Shown piece by piece: positions 7,662 to 16,992 of a DNA stretch of 64,000 nucleotides. The position numbers were made by a program, and so were the translations under genes. The stretch comes from Yaniella halotolerans DSM 15476 (GTDB taxonomy: Bacteria; Actinomycetota; Actinomycetes; Actinomycetales; Micrococcaceae), in contig NZ_ATVQ01000005.1 of assembly GCF_000420805.1 (NCBI RefSeq), positions 1 to 64,000 on the forward strand. Reading direction: 5' to 3'. Each line of letters opens with the position of its first letter. The first letter of the stretch is position 1. The notes beneath the pieces are model-generated. The model did no database searches and was not told the DNA's origin. It saw nothing but the letters and a program-made list of their open reading frames with translations.

Positions 7662-7733
7662 GCGCCCTCCGGGACTCGAACCCGGAACCTACTGATTAAG
7701 AGTCAGGTGCTCTACCAATTGAGCTAAGAGCGC
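7662..7733 (-). tRNA. tRNA-Lys (anticodon CUU)
   Basis: A 72-base cloverleaf on the minus strand. The acceptor stem GCGCTCT pairs with AGGGCGC (one G-T), the D-arm is GCTCAATTGGTAGAGC, the anticodon loop CTCTTAA carries CTT, and the T-arm is CCGGGTTCGAGTCCCGG. CCA is not encoded (ACAA follows). Its 3' half is duplicated at 5241-5277, marking it as an integration site. Confidence 0.96.
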
Positions 7734-7915
7734 TAATCGCCTTTTGGCAACGAAAAGAGACTTTATCAAAGAATTGCCAAGAGGCAAAATCCATACAGCA
7801 CTTCGATGGTGCCGAGTATACCGACTTCCCACAAGGCCTTGTTCCTAGCCTGTTGTGTGAGACACGATCGGTCACGTGAAGAGTTGTAGGACAGTGGCTT
7901 AGTAAGATTTGGTCC

Positions 7916-9637
7916 ATGACGTCTAAAAACCCAGAAATTGACATGAAGCCGCGTTCTCGCGATGTAACCGATGGATACGAACGTGCTCCGGCACGCGGGA
8001 TGCTGCGTGCGGTAGGTATGGGCGATGGTGACTGGGACAAGCCACTGATCGGTGTTGCTTCGTCCTGGAACGAAGTCACCCCGTGCAACCTTTCGCTGGA
8101 CCGCTTGGCTGAAGCCGCCAAGACGGGTGTGCACGCAGCCGGTGGGTACCCGCTGCAGTTCGGTACTATCTCGGTTTCTGATGGTATTTCCATGGGCCAC
8201 GATGGCATGCACTTTTCGCTGGTCTCCCGTGAAGTTATTGCAGACTCGGTTGAAACCGTGATGATGGCCGAGCGCCTTGACGGCTCGGTCCTGTTGGCAG
8301 GGTGTGACAAGTCGCTGCCGGGCATGCTCGTTGCTGCAGCTCGACTGGATCTGGCATCGGTATTTGTCTATGCCGGTTCGATTGCCCCGGGCTATGCAAC
8401 GCTGTCCGATGGGGTGGAGCGCCAGGTGACACTGATTGACGCTTTCGAAGCGGTCGGTGCCTGTGCTCGCGGCACCATGTCGCTGGAAGATTTGGACACG
8501 ATCGAACGCGCTATCTGCCCGGGCGAAGGGGCCTGTGGCGGTATGTATACCGCGAACTCGATGGCATCGGTGGGCGAGGCCTTGGGTATGTCTCTGCCAG
8601 GCTCGGCTGCGCCACCGTCCTATGACCGCCGTCGTGATTATGATGCTCGTCGGGCTGGCGAGGCCGTCATCAACATGCTTGAAAAGGGCATTACCGCCCG
8701 CGACATTTTGACGAAGAAGGCGTTTGAGAACGCGATTGCCGTCATGATGGCCTTCGGTGGTTCTTCCAACACTGTGCTGCACCTCTTGGCGATTGCCTAC
8801 GAAGCCGGCGTCGATCTATCGCTGCACGACTTCAATCGCATTGGTGACAAGATCCCACACATCGCCGATATGAAGCCGTTTGGCGAATACGTTATGACCG
8901 ACCTGGATCGTATCGGCGGTGTTCCTGTTGTGATGCAGGCGCTGCTGGATGCCGGTCTACTGCACGGTGACGCACTGACCGTTACCGGTAAAACCGTGGC
9001 CGAAAATCTGGAGGACCTCAAGCCGAAGAAGCTTGACGGTGCCGTCCTGCGTGAACTGGACAACCCGATTCATAAAACCGGTGGTCTGACCATCCTGCAC
9101 GGTTCAATGGCCCCAGAAGGTGCCGTTGTGAAATCAGCAGGCTTCGACGCTGAAGTCTTCGAAGGTACCGCACGCGTTTTTGAGCGTGAGCAGCACGCCA
9201 TGGATGCCCTGGCCGCCAATGAGCTGAAGAAGGGCGACGTCGTCGTCATTCGTTACGAAGGGCCAAAGGGCGGGCCGGGCATGCGTGAAATGCTGGCCAT
9301 TACCGGTGCCATTAAAGGCGCAGGGCTCGGCTCCGATGTTCTGTTGCTCACCGATGGTCGCTTCTCCGGTGGTACCACCGGGTTGTGCATTGGTCACATT
9401 GCTCCAGAAGCAGCAGTGGGCGGCCCGATCGGGCTGGTTGAAGACGGCGATATCATTCGCGTCGACATTGCAGACCGCTCGATTGAACTCGATGTCTCCG
9501 ACGAAGAGTTAGCTCGCCGGAAAGAAAACTGGCAGCCCATTGAACCGAAGTTCACCACCGGTGTACTTGGAAAATTCGCGTCACTTGTACAGTCGGCCGC
9601 AGAAGGCGCACACTGTAATGTGAAGGTAGAACTCTAA
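7916..9637 (+). CDS. ilvD: Dihydroxy-acid dehydratase
   Basis: Dehydrates 2,3-dihydroxy-isovalerate and 2,3-dihydroxy-3-methylvalerate, the third common step of valine and isoleucine synthesis, in the cytosol with an iron-sulfur cluster. The 573-residue length and motifs fit the IlvD/Edd family: [29 protein letters not shown] and [13 protein letters not shown] supply the cluster cysteines, and [19 protein letters not shown] the C-terminal signature. Start: ATG at 7916. No ribosome-binding site is evident, and TAAGAT ends eight bases upstream, so the mRNA may be leaderless. ilvBNC follows in the same direction but has its own promoter and attenuator. Confidence 0.97.
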   Translation: MTSKNPEIDMKPRSRDVTDGYERAPARGMLRAVGMGDGDWDKPLIGVASSWNEVTPCNLSLDRLAEAAKTGVHAAGGYPLQFGTISVSDGISMGHDGMHFSLVSREVIADSVETVMMAERLDGSVLLAGCDKSLPGMLVAAARLDLASVFVYAGSIAPGYATLSDGVERQVTLIDAFEAVGACARGTMSLEDLDTIERAICPGEGACGGMYTANSMASVGEALGMSLPGSAAPPSYDRRRDYDARRAGEAVINMLEKGITARDILTKKAFENAIAVMMAFGGSSNTVLHLLAIAYEAGVDLSLHDFNRIGDKIPHIADMKPFGEYVMTDLDRIGGVPVVMQALLDAGLLHGDALTVTGKTVAENLEDLKPKKLDGAVLRELDNPIHKTGGLTILHGSMAPEGAVVKSAGFDAEVFEGTARVFEREQHAMDALAANELKKGDVVVIRYEGPKGGPGMREMLAITGAIKGAGLGSDVLLLTDGRFSGGTTGLCIGHIAPEAAVGGPIGLVEDGDIIRVDIADRSIELDVSDEELARRKENWQPIEPKFTTGVLGKFASLVQSAAEGAHCNVKVEL

Positions 9638-9662
9638 GCGCTTGTTGCTCGGGGAGCCTGAT

Positions 9663-9691
9663 TTGACTTTTTCAGGCAAAACGACCATTAT
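9663..9691 (+). promoter_or_regulatory. Promoter of the ilvBNC operon
   Basis: TTGACT (9663-9668), a 17-base spacer and CATTAT (9686-9691) form a good sigma-70-type promoter. Initiation six to seven bases downstream falls on or next to the ATG of the leader peptide at 9698, so the transcript would be leaderless. Confidence 0.65.
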
Positions 9692-9697
9692 TAGGGC

Positions 9698-9727
9698 ATG
9701 TCGAAGACCCTAGTAGTCGTTATTTAG
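9698..9727 (+). CDS. Branched-chain amino acid leader peptide
   Basis: The nine-residue frame MSKTLVVVI ends at a TAG and contains one Leu, three Val and one Ile codon in a row, the three products of the pathway. Ribosome stalling on these codons is the sensing step in known ilvB attenuators; the Corynebacterium glutamicum ilvB leader carries a similar Val cluster. There is no ribosome-binding site, and the promoter places the transcript start at the ATG. It is too short for normal gene finding. Confidence 0.75.
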   Translation: MSKTLVVVI

Positions 9728-9817
9728 CAGCGCATGGACTGAAGTATTCAGACGGCGGCAACGCCCTCCATGCGCTGAACCCCGAGCAGGCAAACCCGCC
9801 GAAGCCGGGGTTTTTTT
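9728..9817 (+). promoter_or_regulatory. ilvB transcription attenuator
   Basis: CAGCGCATGGA (9728-9738) pairs with TCCATGCGCTG (9767-9777), starting one base after the leader stop. A GC-rich hairpin with a T7 run follows: AACCCCG (9778-9784) with CGGGGTT (9806-9812), the intrinsic terminator. CGGCGG (9753-9758) in the first loop is complementary to CCGCCG (9796-9801) inside the terminator and could form the antiterminator when a stalled ribosome covers the first arm. The pairing scheme is inferred. Confidence 0.75.
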
Positions 9818-9906
9818 ATGGGTACCGCACACCGCGAAGCACCCTACGACGTGAACGACGTCGACAGCAATAACTGCACAACTTACGACTGATCGAGGCG
9901 CACTAA

Positions 9907-11775
9907 ATGAGTTCCGGATCAAATATCACCCCCTCGGTGATGCCATCTCATCCGCCACAGCGGGAGAAAACCGTACCCGACACCGACGTACAAGCCGTTC
10001 CAGGCTCAAATCAGGTAGTCGAACCCACCAGCATGACCGGCGCCCAAGCCATCGTCCGCTCGCTCGAAGAGCTGGACGTGACCGACGTCTTCGGACTGCC
10101 AGGCGGCGCAATTCTGCCCACCTACGACCCACTGATGGATACCTCGCGAATCCGCCACATCCTAGTGCGGCACGAACAAGGTGCAGGCCACGCAGCCCAG
10201 GGCTACTACCTGGCCACCGGCAAAACCGGTGTCGCCATTGCAACCTCCGGCCCCGGTGCCACCAACCTGGTGACCGCCATAGCCGATGCCAACATGGACT
10301 CCGAAGCCGTCGTCTTCATCACCGGCCAGGTCGGATCCAAGCTCATTGGCTCGGATGCGTTCCAAGAAGCAGACATCGTGGGTATCACCATGCCCATCAC
10401 CAAACACTCCTTCCTGGTACGCCGTGCAGAGGACATCCCGCAGGCCCTGGCAGAAGCGTTCTATATTGCCAACACCGGCCGGCCGGGTCCAGTGATCGTC
10501 GATATCACCAAGGACGCACAGGAATCCCAGATGGAATTCTCCTGGCCGCCAGTCATGGATCTGCCAGGCTATCGACCAGTAACCCGCGGGCACTCCCGCC
10601 AGGTTCGCGAAGCAGCAAAACTCATCCAGGATGCCAACCGTCCAGTCCTGTATGTCGGCGGCGGTACGATGCGCGCACAAGCATCCGAAGAGCTCGCCGA
10701 ACTGGCCAAACTCACCGGGGCTCCCGTCGTTACCACGTTGAACGCCCGCGGTGTTTTCCCAGACAACGACCCACAGAACCTCGGTATGCCGGGGATGCAC
10801 GGGACCGTATCGGCGGTATCGGCACTGCAGATGTCTGACCTGCTGATCACCCTCGGCGCGCGCTTTGACGACCGCGTGACCGGGCAGCTCACCTCATTTG
10901 CTCCGAATGCCAAAGTGATTCACGCGGATATCGACCCCGCTGAAATCTCCAAGAACCGCACCGCAGATGTCCCGATTGTCGGTAACGTGAAATCGATCCT
11001 GCCTGAGCTGACCGAACAACTGCGGGAAAGTTTCGCAGCGCGCGGTACACCGGATCTGACCGAGTGGTGGAAGATCGTCAACCATACACGCGAGACGTAC
11101 CCGCTGGGCTACACCCCAACTGAAGACGGGTTGGTGGCGCCGCAAAAGGTTATCGAAACCCTTTCCGACATTGCCGGACCCGAAGCCATTTATGTCGCCG
11201 GCGTGGGCCAGCACCAAATGTGGGGCGCACAGTTTGTGGGGTATCAGCGACCCAACCAGTGGATGAACTCTGCTGGTCTGGGCACCATGGGTTTTGCTGT
11301 TCCAGCAGCCATGGGTGCACAGGTTGCCGAACCCGACCGTGCGGTCTGGGCCATCGACGGCGATGGCTGTTTCCAGATGACCAACCAAGAATTGGCCACT
11401 TGTGTGATCAACGAAATCCCCATCAAGGTTGCGCTGATTAACAACTCGTCGCTGGGCATGGTCCGGCAGTGGCAGACCTTGTTCTACGATTCCCGGTACT
11501 CCAACACCGATCTGAACACCGGCGCAGACTCGATTCGCGTGCCCGACTTCGTGAAACTCGCTGAGGCTTACGGCGCCGTCGGTATTCGAGTCGAAACAGA
11601 AGAAGACATCGCCCCGGCCATCCGGAAGGCCATGGAAATTAACGATCGCCCCGTCGTCGTCGACTTCGTGGTCTCCGCAGACTCCATGGTGTGGCCGATG
11701 GTCCCATCCGGTGTTTCGAACGATCAAATTCAAGTAGCCCGGGACATGACCCCGGAGTGGGACGAGGAGGACTAA
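9907..11775 (+). CDS. ilvB: Acetolactate synthase, large (catalytic) subunit
   Basis: The ThDP-dependent first common enzyme of valine, leucine and isoleucine synthesis. It condenses two pyruvates, or pyruvate with 2-oxobutyrate. The 622 residues show the family layout: [22 protein letters not shown] at the start of the Pyr domain, the catalytic Glu in [14 protein letters not shown], a central FAD/NAD-like domain ([10 protein letters not shown]), and the ThDP-Mg motif starting [14 protein letters not shown] with the closing Asn in [13 protein letters not shown]. The N-terminal 40 residues are extra and low in complexity, common in actinobacteria. Start ATG at 9907 behind GAGG. First gene of ilvBNC, one base before ilvN. 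Confidence 0.97.
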   Translation: MSSGSNITPSVMPSHPPQREKTVPDTDVQAVPGSNQVVEPTSMTGAQAIVRSLEELDVTDVFGLPGGAILPTYDPLMDTSRIRHILVRHEQGAGHAAQGYYLATGKTGVAIATSGPGATNLVTAIADANMDSEAVVFITGQVGSKLIGSDAFQEADIVGITMPITKHSFLVRRAEDIPQALAEAFYIANTGRPGPVIVDITKDAQESQMEFSWPPVMDLPGYRPVTRGHSRQVREAAKLIQDANRPVLYVGGGTMRAQASEELAELAKLTGAPVVTTLNARGVFPDNDPQNLGMPGMHGTVSAVSALQMSDLLITLGARFDDRVTGQLTSFAPNAKVIHADIDPAEISKNRTADVPIVGNVKSILPELTEQLRESFAARGTPDLTEWWKIVNHTRETYPLGYTPTEDGLVAPQKVIETLSDIAGPEAIYVAGVGQHQMWGAQFVGYQRPNQWMNSAGLGTMGFAVPAAMGAQVAEPDRAVWAIDGDGCFQMTNQELATCVINEIPIKVALINNSSLGMVRQWQTLFYDSRYSNTDLNTGADSIRVPDFVKLAEAYGAVGIRVETEEDIAPAIRKAMEINDRPVVVDFVVSADSMVWPMVPSGVSNDQIQVARDMTPEWDEED

Positions 11776-11776
11776 C

Positions 11777-13343
<1,567 letters not shown>

Positions 13344-13373
13344 GACGTCACGGTACAACACCGCATATTCGAA

Positions 13374-13412
13374 GGACGCCGGCCGCATCATAACGTTGAT
13401 GGGTCGGCGTCC
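13374..13412 (+). terminator. Hairpin after ilvC
   Basis: GGACGCCG (13374-13381) pairs with CGGCGTCC (13405-13412). An inner arm GCATCA/TGATGG extends the stem around a short AT-rich loop. The T-run is weak, but the position 30 bases after ilvC suggests the operon end. Confidence 0.55.
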
Positions 13413-13509
13413 GGCGTTCAAGGTTATCTAGAATCGGTCGAGATGCCCGAGCCTATAGCTAATAGGGTGGGAGTCCGAATGCGCTAGCTAACGGACCACG
13501 ACTTGAGCG

Positions 13510-14097
13510 TTAATGGGGGATTCTCACTCGCGTCAATAATGATGACGGTGGGATATCGAGATCTGTCTCCGATAATTCCTTCATGATTTTCCCAGCGGTA
13601 CTGTGACTCCTGGGTTGTCCTGCTTTCACCGCCCAGTCGCTGGGCATTTTTACCAACCGTTGGGCGGTCACCCCAGATTCTAGGGATGCCACCCTGATCG
13701 ACTCGGTGATGAGGCGGATGTGCATAATCGAGGCCTGAACGAGTACTGGGATATCTCTGCGGTTACTGAACGTCAGAAGATCTTGCATCAGCTGTGGAAT
13801 CTCTTGCGGTGGTGGCGGAACATGTAAAGCGCCCCGTGGCGAGTAGTCCGAACCTGCAATCCAGTTCTGCACCTTTCGGTACCTGCTTGCATACATGGCC
13901 TCTACGCCCGCATTTGCCATGAACATTCTGTGCGATTCCAGTAGGGTCGCATCACTTATGCTGTTGTTCAAGAGGTAATCGATTGCGTCGGTTGCGTGGA
14001 CCATGGCTAAGGCCGAACGATTTGACCTGCGCTCTGATGTTGCGTCTGTGGTAGGTAGTTGTGAGTCCTCATCGGTCATAGTCGGACGAGAGCTCAT
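13510..14097 (-). pseudogene. Fic-family protein with the catalytic core deleted
   Basis: The 195-residue frame joins the two ends of an actinobacterial Fic protein. The N-terminal part has YRKVQNWIAGSDYSPRGALH followed by VPPPPQEIPQLMQDLLTF, the usual lead-in to the Fic core. Immediately after VLVQASIMH, where HPFxDGNGR should follow, the sequence jumps to DWAVKAGQPRSHSTAGKIMK, which resembles the C-terminal domain. Roughly 150-180 residues, including the AMP-transfer motif, are absent compared with relatives of about 370. AMPylation activity is therefore impossible. The reading frame stays open, so a truncated product could still bind partners or DNA. A strong palindrome overlaps its promoter. 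Confidence 0.65.
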
Positions 14098-14115
14098 AAG
14101 TCCCAGATATCAAAG

Positions 14116-14148
14116 AAAGTGGGACTATAAAAAGTTTAGTCCCACTTT
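14116..14148 (-). promoter_or_regulatory. Palindromic operator/promoter of the fic remnant
   Basis: AAAGTGGGACTA (14116-14127) and TAGTCCCACTTT (14137-14148) are a perfect 12-bp inverted repeat with a 9-base spacer. On the minus strand the repeat contains TATAGT, a likely -10 about 27 bases before the fic ATG. A third half-site (AGTCCCA) lies at 14098-14104. The arrangement suggests a tightly repressed promoter; the binding protein is unknown. Confidence 0.6.
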
Positions 14149-14255
14149 CCAAGGTTCACGGGTGAGCTGACAGGTCCAGGTGCAGATAACTCAGTAGATG
14201 TCAGTGGTGTGAGAGGTGGGCAATAAGCTCGCCCGCCGATTCGATGGTTGAAGGC

Positions 14256-14720
14256 TCAGGACGTGGGTGCCTTGCTCGCGTATTCTTTGAGCGAGGTCAA
14301 CGCATTGTCCCAGGTGTCATAGAAAGCTCCGTCACCAGGTTCACCCGACACTCCTTTGAGTTCGAAGGTCACGTAACAGCCGTCGTCGATTTCTTCGATC
14401 AGCACCGTCACGACCGGAAGATCCTCTGGGTCGAACCCCGGGGCGCCCCATGTAAAGACGAGGCGCTCAGGTGGTGAAACCTCTTGGAACGTACCACCAG
14501 AGACTGAACGCTTATGCGTCTCGTTATCGATGCTGGTGTAAATGTATGAACCGCCAACTTGGACATCGTATTCTAGCTCTTCACGCGGGGTCGTGGTATT
14601 CGGCAAGTGCCACCACTGGGCTATAGCTTGCGGCGCCGTCCAAGCGTGCCAGACATCCTCCGGGGTAGCAAGTACGTAGCGGATGATGGAAAATCGTTGC
14701 TGCATATCGGTCTGGACCAT
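14256..14720 (-). CDS. AHSA1/SRPBCC-domain protein (first copy)
   Basis: A 154-residue START-like, helix-grip protein of the activator-of-Hsp90-homologue (AHSA1, COG3832) family, which binds small hydrophobic ligands; the ligand is unknown. The family pattern is clear: FSIIRYVLATPEDVWHAWT, AIAQWWHLPNTTTPREELE, VGGSYIYT, ERLVFTWGAPGFDPEDLPVV and a C-terminal helix. Start: ATG at 14720 with AGGA upstream, rather than the ATG at 14756. It is close kin to the next gene, probably by duplication. About 110 bases separate them, so it may be read through from the ArsR operon. Confidence 0.85.
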   Translation of the reverse strand: MVQTDMQQRFSIIRYVLATPEDVWHAWTAPQAIAQWWHLPNTTTPREELEYDVQVGGSYIYTSIDNETHKRSVSGGTFQEVSPPERLVFTWGAPGFDPEDLPVVTVLIEEIDDGCYVTFELKGVSGEPGDGAFYDTWDNALTSLKEYASKAPTS

Positions 14721-14831
14721 CGGGACATTCCTAATCAAGTCGAATGTGAGCTGCACAATATGTACATTTTGCGCTCGACCAAGGAGTGAAGCAAGACTTG
14801 GTGCCTGATTGTCAGCCCACTCAAGAGTGCC

Positions 14832-15281
14832 TTATGTCAGGTGTTCTTCTAGCACATCGAGCGCTTCAGCCCAGCCGTCATAGACGAAACCATCGCCCGG
14901 TTGACCAGCGAAGCCCCGGAGTTCAAATCTCATCTGGGTGCCACTTCCGGAAGGCTCTAACGTCACCGTAACAACTGGTGTGTCTTCCGGGTCTGAGCCT
15001 GGTTCGCCCCAGGTAAATACCAGCCGTTGAACAGGGGAGACCTCCTTATAGACTCCAGCTGTCACGACTCGCTCACCAGTGTCGTCATTGACCATCGTGT
15101 AGGTGTAGTGCCCGCCCACTCTTACATCAACGTCGACTTCTTCGCGTGGTGTGCTCGTATTATATGGATGCCACCAATCAGCAATTGCATCTGGATCAGT
15201 CCAAGCGTGCCAGACCTGTTCTGGAGTCGCATCAAGTGTGCGGGTGATCGTAAATCTTTGGGTCAAGTCGGTGTTACTCAT
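14832..15281 (-). CDS. AHSA1/SRPBCC-domain protein (second copy)
   Basis: A 149-residue paralogue of the neighbouring AHSA1 protein with the same blocks (FTITRTLDATPEQVWHAWTD, AIADWWHPYNTSTPREEVD, VFTWGEPGSDPEDTPVV, and a final EALDVLEEHLT helix). Start: ATG at 15281 behind AAAGGAG with a 7-base spacer, overlapping the end of the arsR-like gene by eight bases. ArsR-SRPBCC pairs are common in actinobacteria; the regulator typically controls its SRPBCC partner. Confidence 0.88.
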   Translation of the reverse strand: MSNTDLTQRFTITRTLDATPEQVWHAWTDPDAIADWWHPYNTSTPREEVDVDVRVGGHYTYTMVNDDTGERVVTAGVYKEVSPVQRLVFTWGEPGSDPEDTPVVTVTLEPSGSGTQMRFELRGFAGQPGDGFVYDGWAEALDVLEEHLT

Positions 15282-15606
15282 CGGATTTCTCCTTTTCGAG
15301 GTGTCCCTCGAGTCGATCGAACCGTTCATTCCACACCGTCTGTTGAACAGCAAGCCAGCTGGCTACGTCCAGGAGACCCTCGGGCGTCAGGGCGCACTCG
15401 CTCCACTGAGCCCGTCGATTCCGCTGTACTAGTCCAGCCCTCTCCAGAACTGAGAGGTGCTGTGAGATAGCAGGTCGGCTGATGGGATAGTGCGCTGCAA
15501 GCTCGCTTACCGTCAGGGGCCCCGCCCGTAGGCGATGCAGAATATTTCGACGAGTCACGTCCGCCAAAGCAGCAAACGCCGAACTCAGTCGTTCATCGTC
15601 ATTCAT
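15274..15606 (-). CDS. ArsR-family transcriptional regulator
   Basis: A 110-residue winged-helix repressor. LSSAFAALADVTRRNILHRL opens the fold, LTVSELAAHYPISRPAISQH is the helix-turn-helix, and LERAGLVQRNRR the wing. The metal-site cysteines of ArsR/SmtB are absent (no CxC in the recognition helix), so it belongs to the metal-free SRPBCC-linked type. Start: ATG at 15606, directly after two operator-like dyads, so it probably represses itself and the coupled AHSA1 gene. A longer in-frame start at 15738 lacks family similarity. Confidence 0.88.
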   Translation of the reverse strand: MNDDERLSSAFAALADVTRRNILHRLRAGPLTVSELAAHYPISRPAISQHLSVLERAGLVQRNRRAQWSECALTPEGLLDVASWLAVQQTVWNERFDRLEGHLEKEKSDE

Positions 15607-15607
15607 G

Positions 15608-15639
15608 GTAAGTAACCTCTTACGTAAGTGATTACTTAC
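15608..15639. promoter_or_regulatory. Two adjoining ArsR-type operator dyads
   Basis: GTAAGTAACCTCTTAC (15608-15623) and GTAAGTGATTACTTAC (15624-15639) are two contiguous 16-base imperfect dyads with GTAAG/CTTAC arms, starting two bases from the arsR ATG. Spacing and position fit cooperative binding by a winged-helix dimer. Confidence 0.65.
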
Positions 15640-15756
15640 ACGATACTCAGAGGTGACGTTCAACACAAGAGTTTTTGTGTGGATCTGGGACTGGCATGCC
15701 ACGCGCAGTACAGGCTCCGTGGACCACGTACTTGCCATGCGGAATATGATGGGTAT

Positions 15757-16380
15757 ATGAACCCGTCCAATATGAGTGCAGACGACCTGAACGACCCCAC
15801 TATCGATGCTGAAACGCTGCGGCAGATTGCACTGGCGAGACCAGACCTGCGTGGCCTAATTCTGCAGCACCCCAACTGTCACGCGGAATTGGCGAACTTT
15901 ATAGAAAACCTGCCGGAAGGTTCTCAGTCGGGCTACCCGGGGGAGCAGGCGTACTCTGGACACCCGCCGTATGGTTACGGCGCAGGTCCTTATATGTCGT
16001 ACGCGCCACAACCGCCCGTTTCTATAAGCGACGAGAAGACCTGGGGCGTGCTCATGCACGTCGGCAGTCTCTTTATCGGCTTCCTCGCACCTCTGATCGT
16101 TTGGCTGATTTATCGTGAACGCAGCCAGACCTTAGATCAACAGGGCCGTACCGCACTGAACTGGCAAATCAGTGCTCTGATCTATGCGATCGTATCGTCA
16201 GTGCTGATGATTGTTTTGGTCGGATTCTTCACTATTTTTGCGGTGGCCATCCTGGACATCGTCTTCTGCATCATTGCGGCGGTGAAAGCAGGGGACCGCG
16301 AGGCATGGAGATACCCGCTGTCCATTCCGTTTTTTCAGGACAATATTGAGTCTCCACCACAAAACGCCCAATATTACTAA
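15757..16380 (+). CDS. DUF4870 membrane protein with variant leucine-rich repeat head
   Basis: A 207-residue protein of unknown function. The N-terminus (ETLRQIALARPDLRGLILQH, then PNCHAELANFI) resembles the variant leucine-rich repeat (LRV) found in Micrococcales surface-associated proteins. A Pro/Gly/Tyr-rich linker (about 60-90) follows. The C-terminal half is the DUF4870 domain with about three membrane helices (GVLMHVGSLFIGFLAPLIVW, ALIYAIVSSVLMIVLVGFF, AILDIVFCIIAAVKAG). Start: ATG at 15757 (MNPSNM). It stands alone, divergent from arsR. Confidence 0.8.
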   Translation: MNPSNMSADDLNDPTIDAETLRQIALARPDLRGLILQHPNCHAELANFIENLPEGSQSGYPGEQAYSGHPPYGYGAGPYMSYAPQPPVSISDEKTWGVLMHVGSLFIGFLAPLIVWLIYRERSQTLDQQGRTALNWQISALIYAIVSSVLMIVLVGFFTIFAVAILDIVFCIIAAVKAGDREAWRYPLSIPFFQDNIESPPQNAQYY

Positions 16381-16405
16381 GGCTGGACGATAGTGCGGCG
16401 ATACA

Positions 16406-16452
16406 CATGCGGCGGCGAAGAATCAGTACAAGCTGTTCTTCGGCGCCGCATG
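16406..16452. terminator. Bidirectional hairpin terminator
   Basis: CATGCGGC-GGCGAAGAA pairs with TTCTTCGGC-CCGCATG around an 11-base loop, with one bulge per arm. It sits between the convergent DUF4870 gene and the carboxymuconolactone decarboxylase-like gene and can serve both. Confidence 0.7.
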
Positions 16453-16476
16453 TTCTGTCAGGGGTTGTGCCCTGAT

Positions 16477-16848
16477 TTAGTCTGCGAATGCTGCCTCCAT
16501 GCAGCGCATGGCTGACAGGGTTTTCGGTACACCGATGTAGGGCATCAAATGCACGAAGCATTCGGCGACCTCTTCTTTGGTCATGCCAGCAACGTCGACG
16601 GCAGTTTTGATGTGGCCGGTGAGCTGAGGCTCGGTGCCACCCATCGCGGCAAGTGCCGCCATGTTCAGCATCTGACGGTCGCGGAGTTCGATGCCTTCGC
16701 GCTGGTACGTTCCACCAAATACGGCGCCGACCACCCAGTCGGACGCACCCGGCGCATATGCATCAAGCTGCTGTTTCCACGCCGCTGAACTTTCCGGGGA
16801 TTGAGTGTCCTCGACGAACTGGTTGCCTTTATCCATGCTGAGTTCCAT
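16477..16848 (-). CDS. Carboxymuconolactone decarboxylase-family protein
   Basis: A 123-residue all-helical AhpD-like fold protein. The family core is seen in ELRDRQMLNMAALAAMGGTE, QLTGHIKTAVDVAGMTKEEV and ECFVHLMPYIGVPKTLSAM. The CxxC of peroxidase-type AhpD is absent, which favours the decarboxylase-like or uncharacterised branch. Start: ATG at 16848 with AGGAGG seven bases upstream. No pathway neighbours, so the substrate is unknown. Confidence 0.85.
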   Translation of the reverse strand: MELSMDKGNQFVEDTQSPESSAAWKQQLDAYAPGASDWVVGAVFGGTYQREGIELRDRQMLNMAALAAMGGTEPQLTGHIKTAVDVAGMTKEEVAECFVHLMPYIGVPKTLSAMRCMEAAFAD

Positions 16849-16992
16849 GGTCCTCCTTCTTGAGATGGATGAATCACCAGAAGGCTATCACCGAGTCCAT
16901 CTCGATCGACCGTAGGTGTAGTTCGTTCGCGCGTGATACGATCCACGAAGGTGACGTAGGCCATATTCGGTATTCATGTGGAGGGCTCGAGA

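Noticed and set aside
7766-8782. Long minus-strand open frame (338 codons) opposite ilvD
   Set aside because: It lies antisense to a clear ilvD gene, its translation has no family pattern, and it follows from the codon bias of the real gene.
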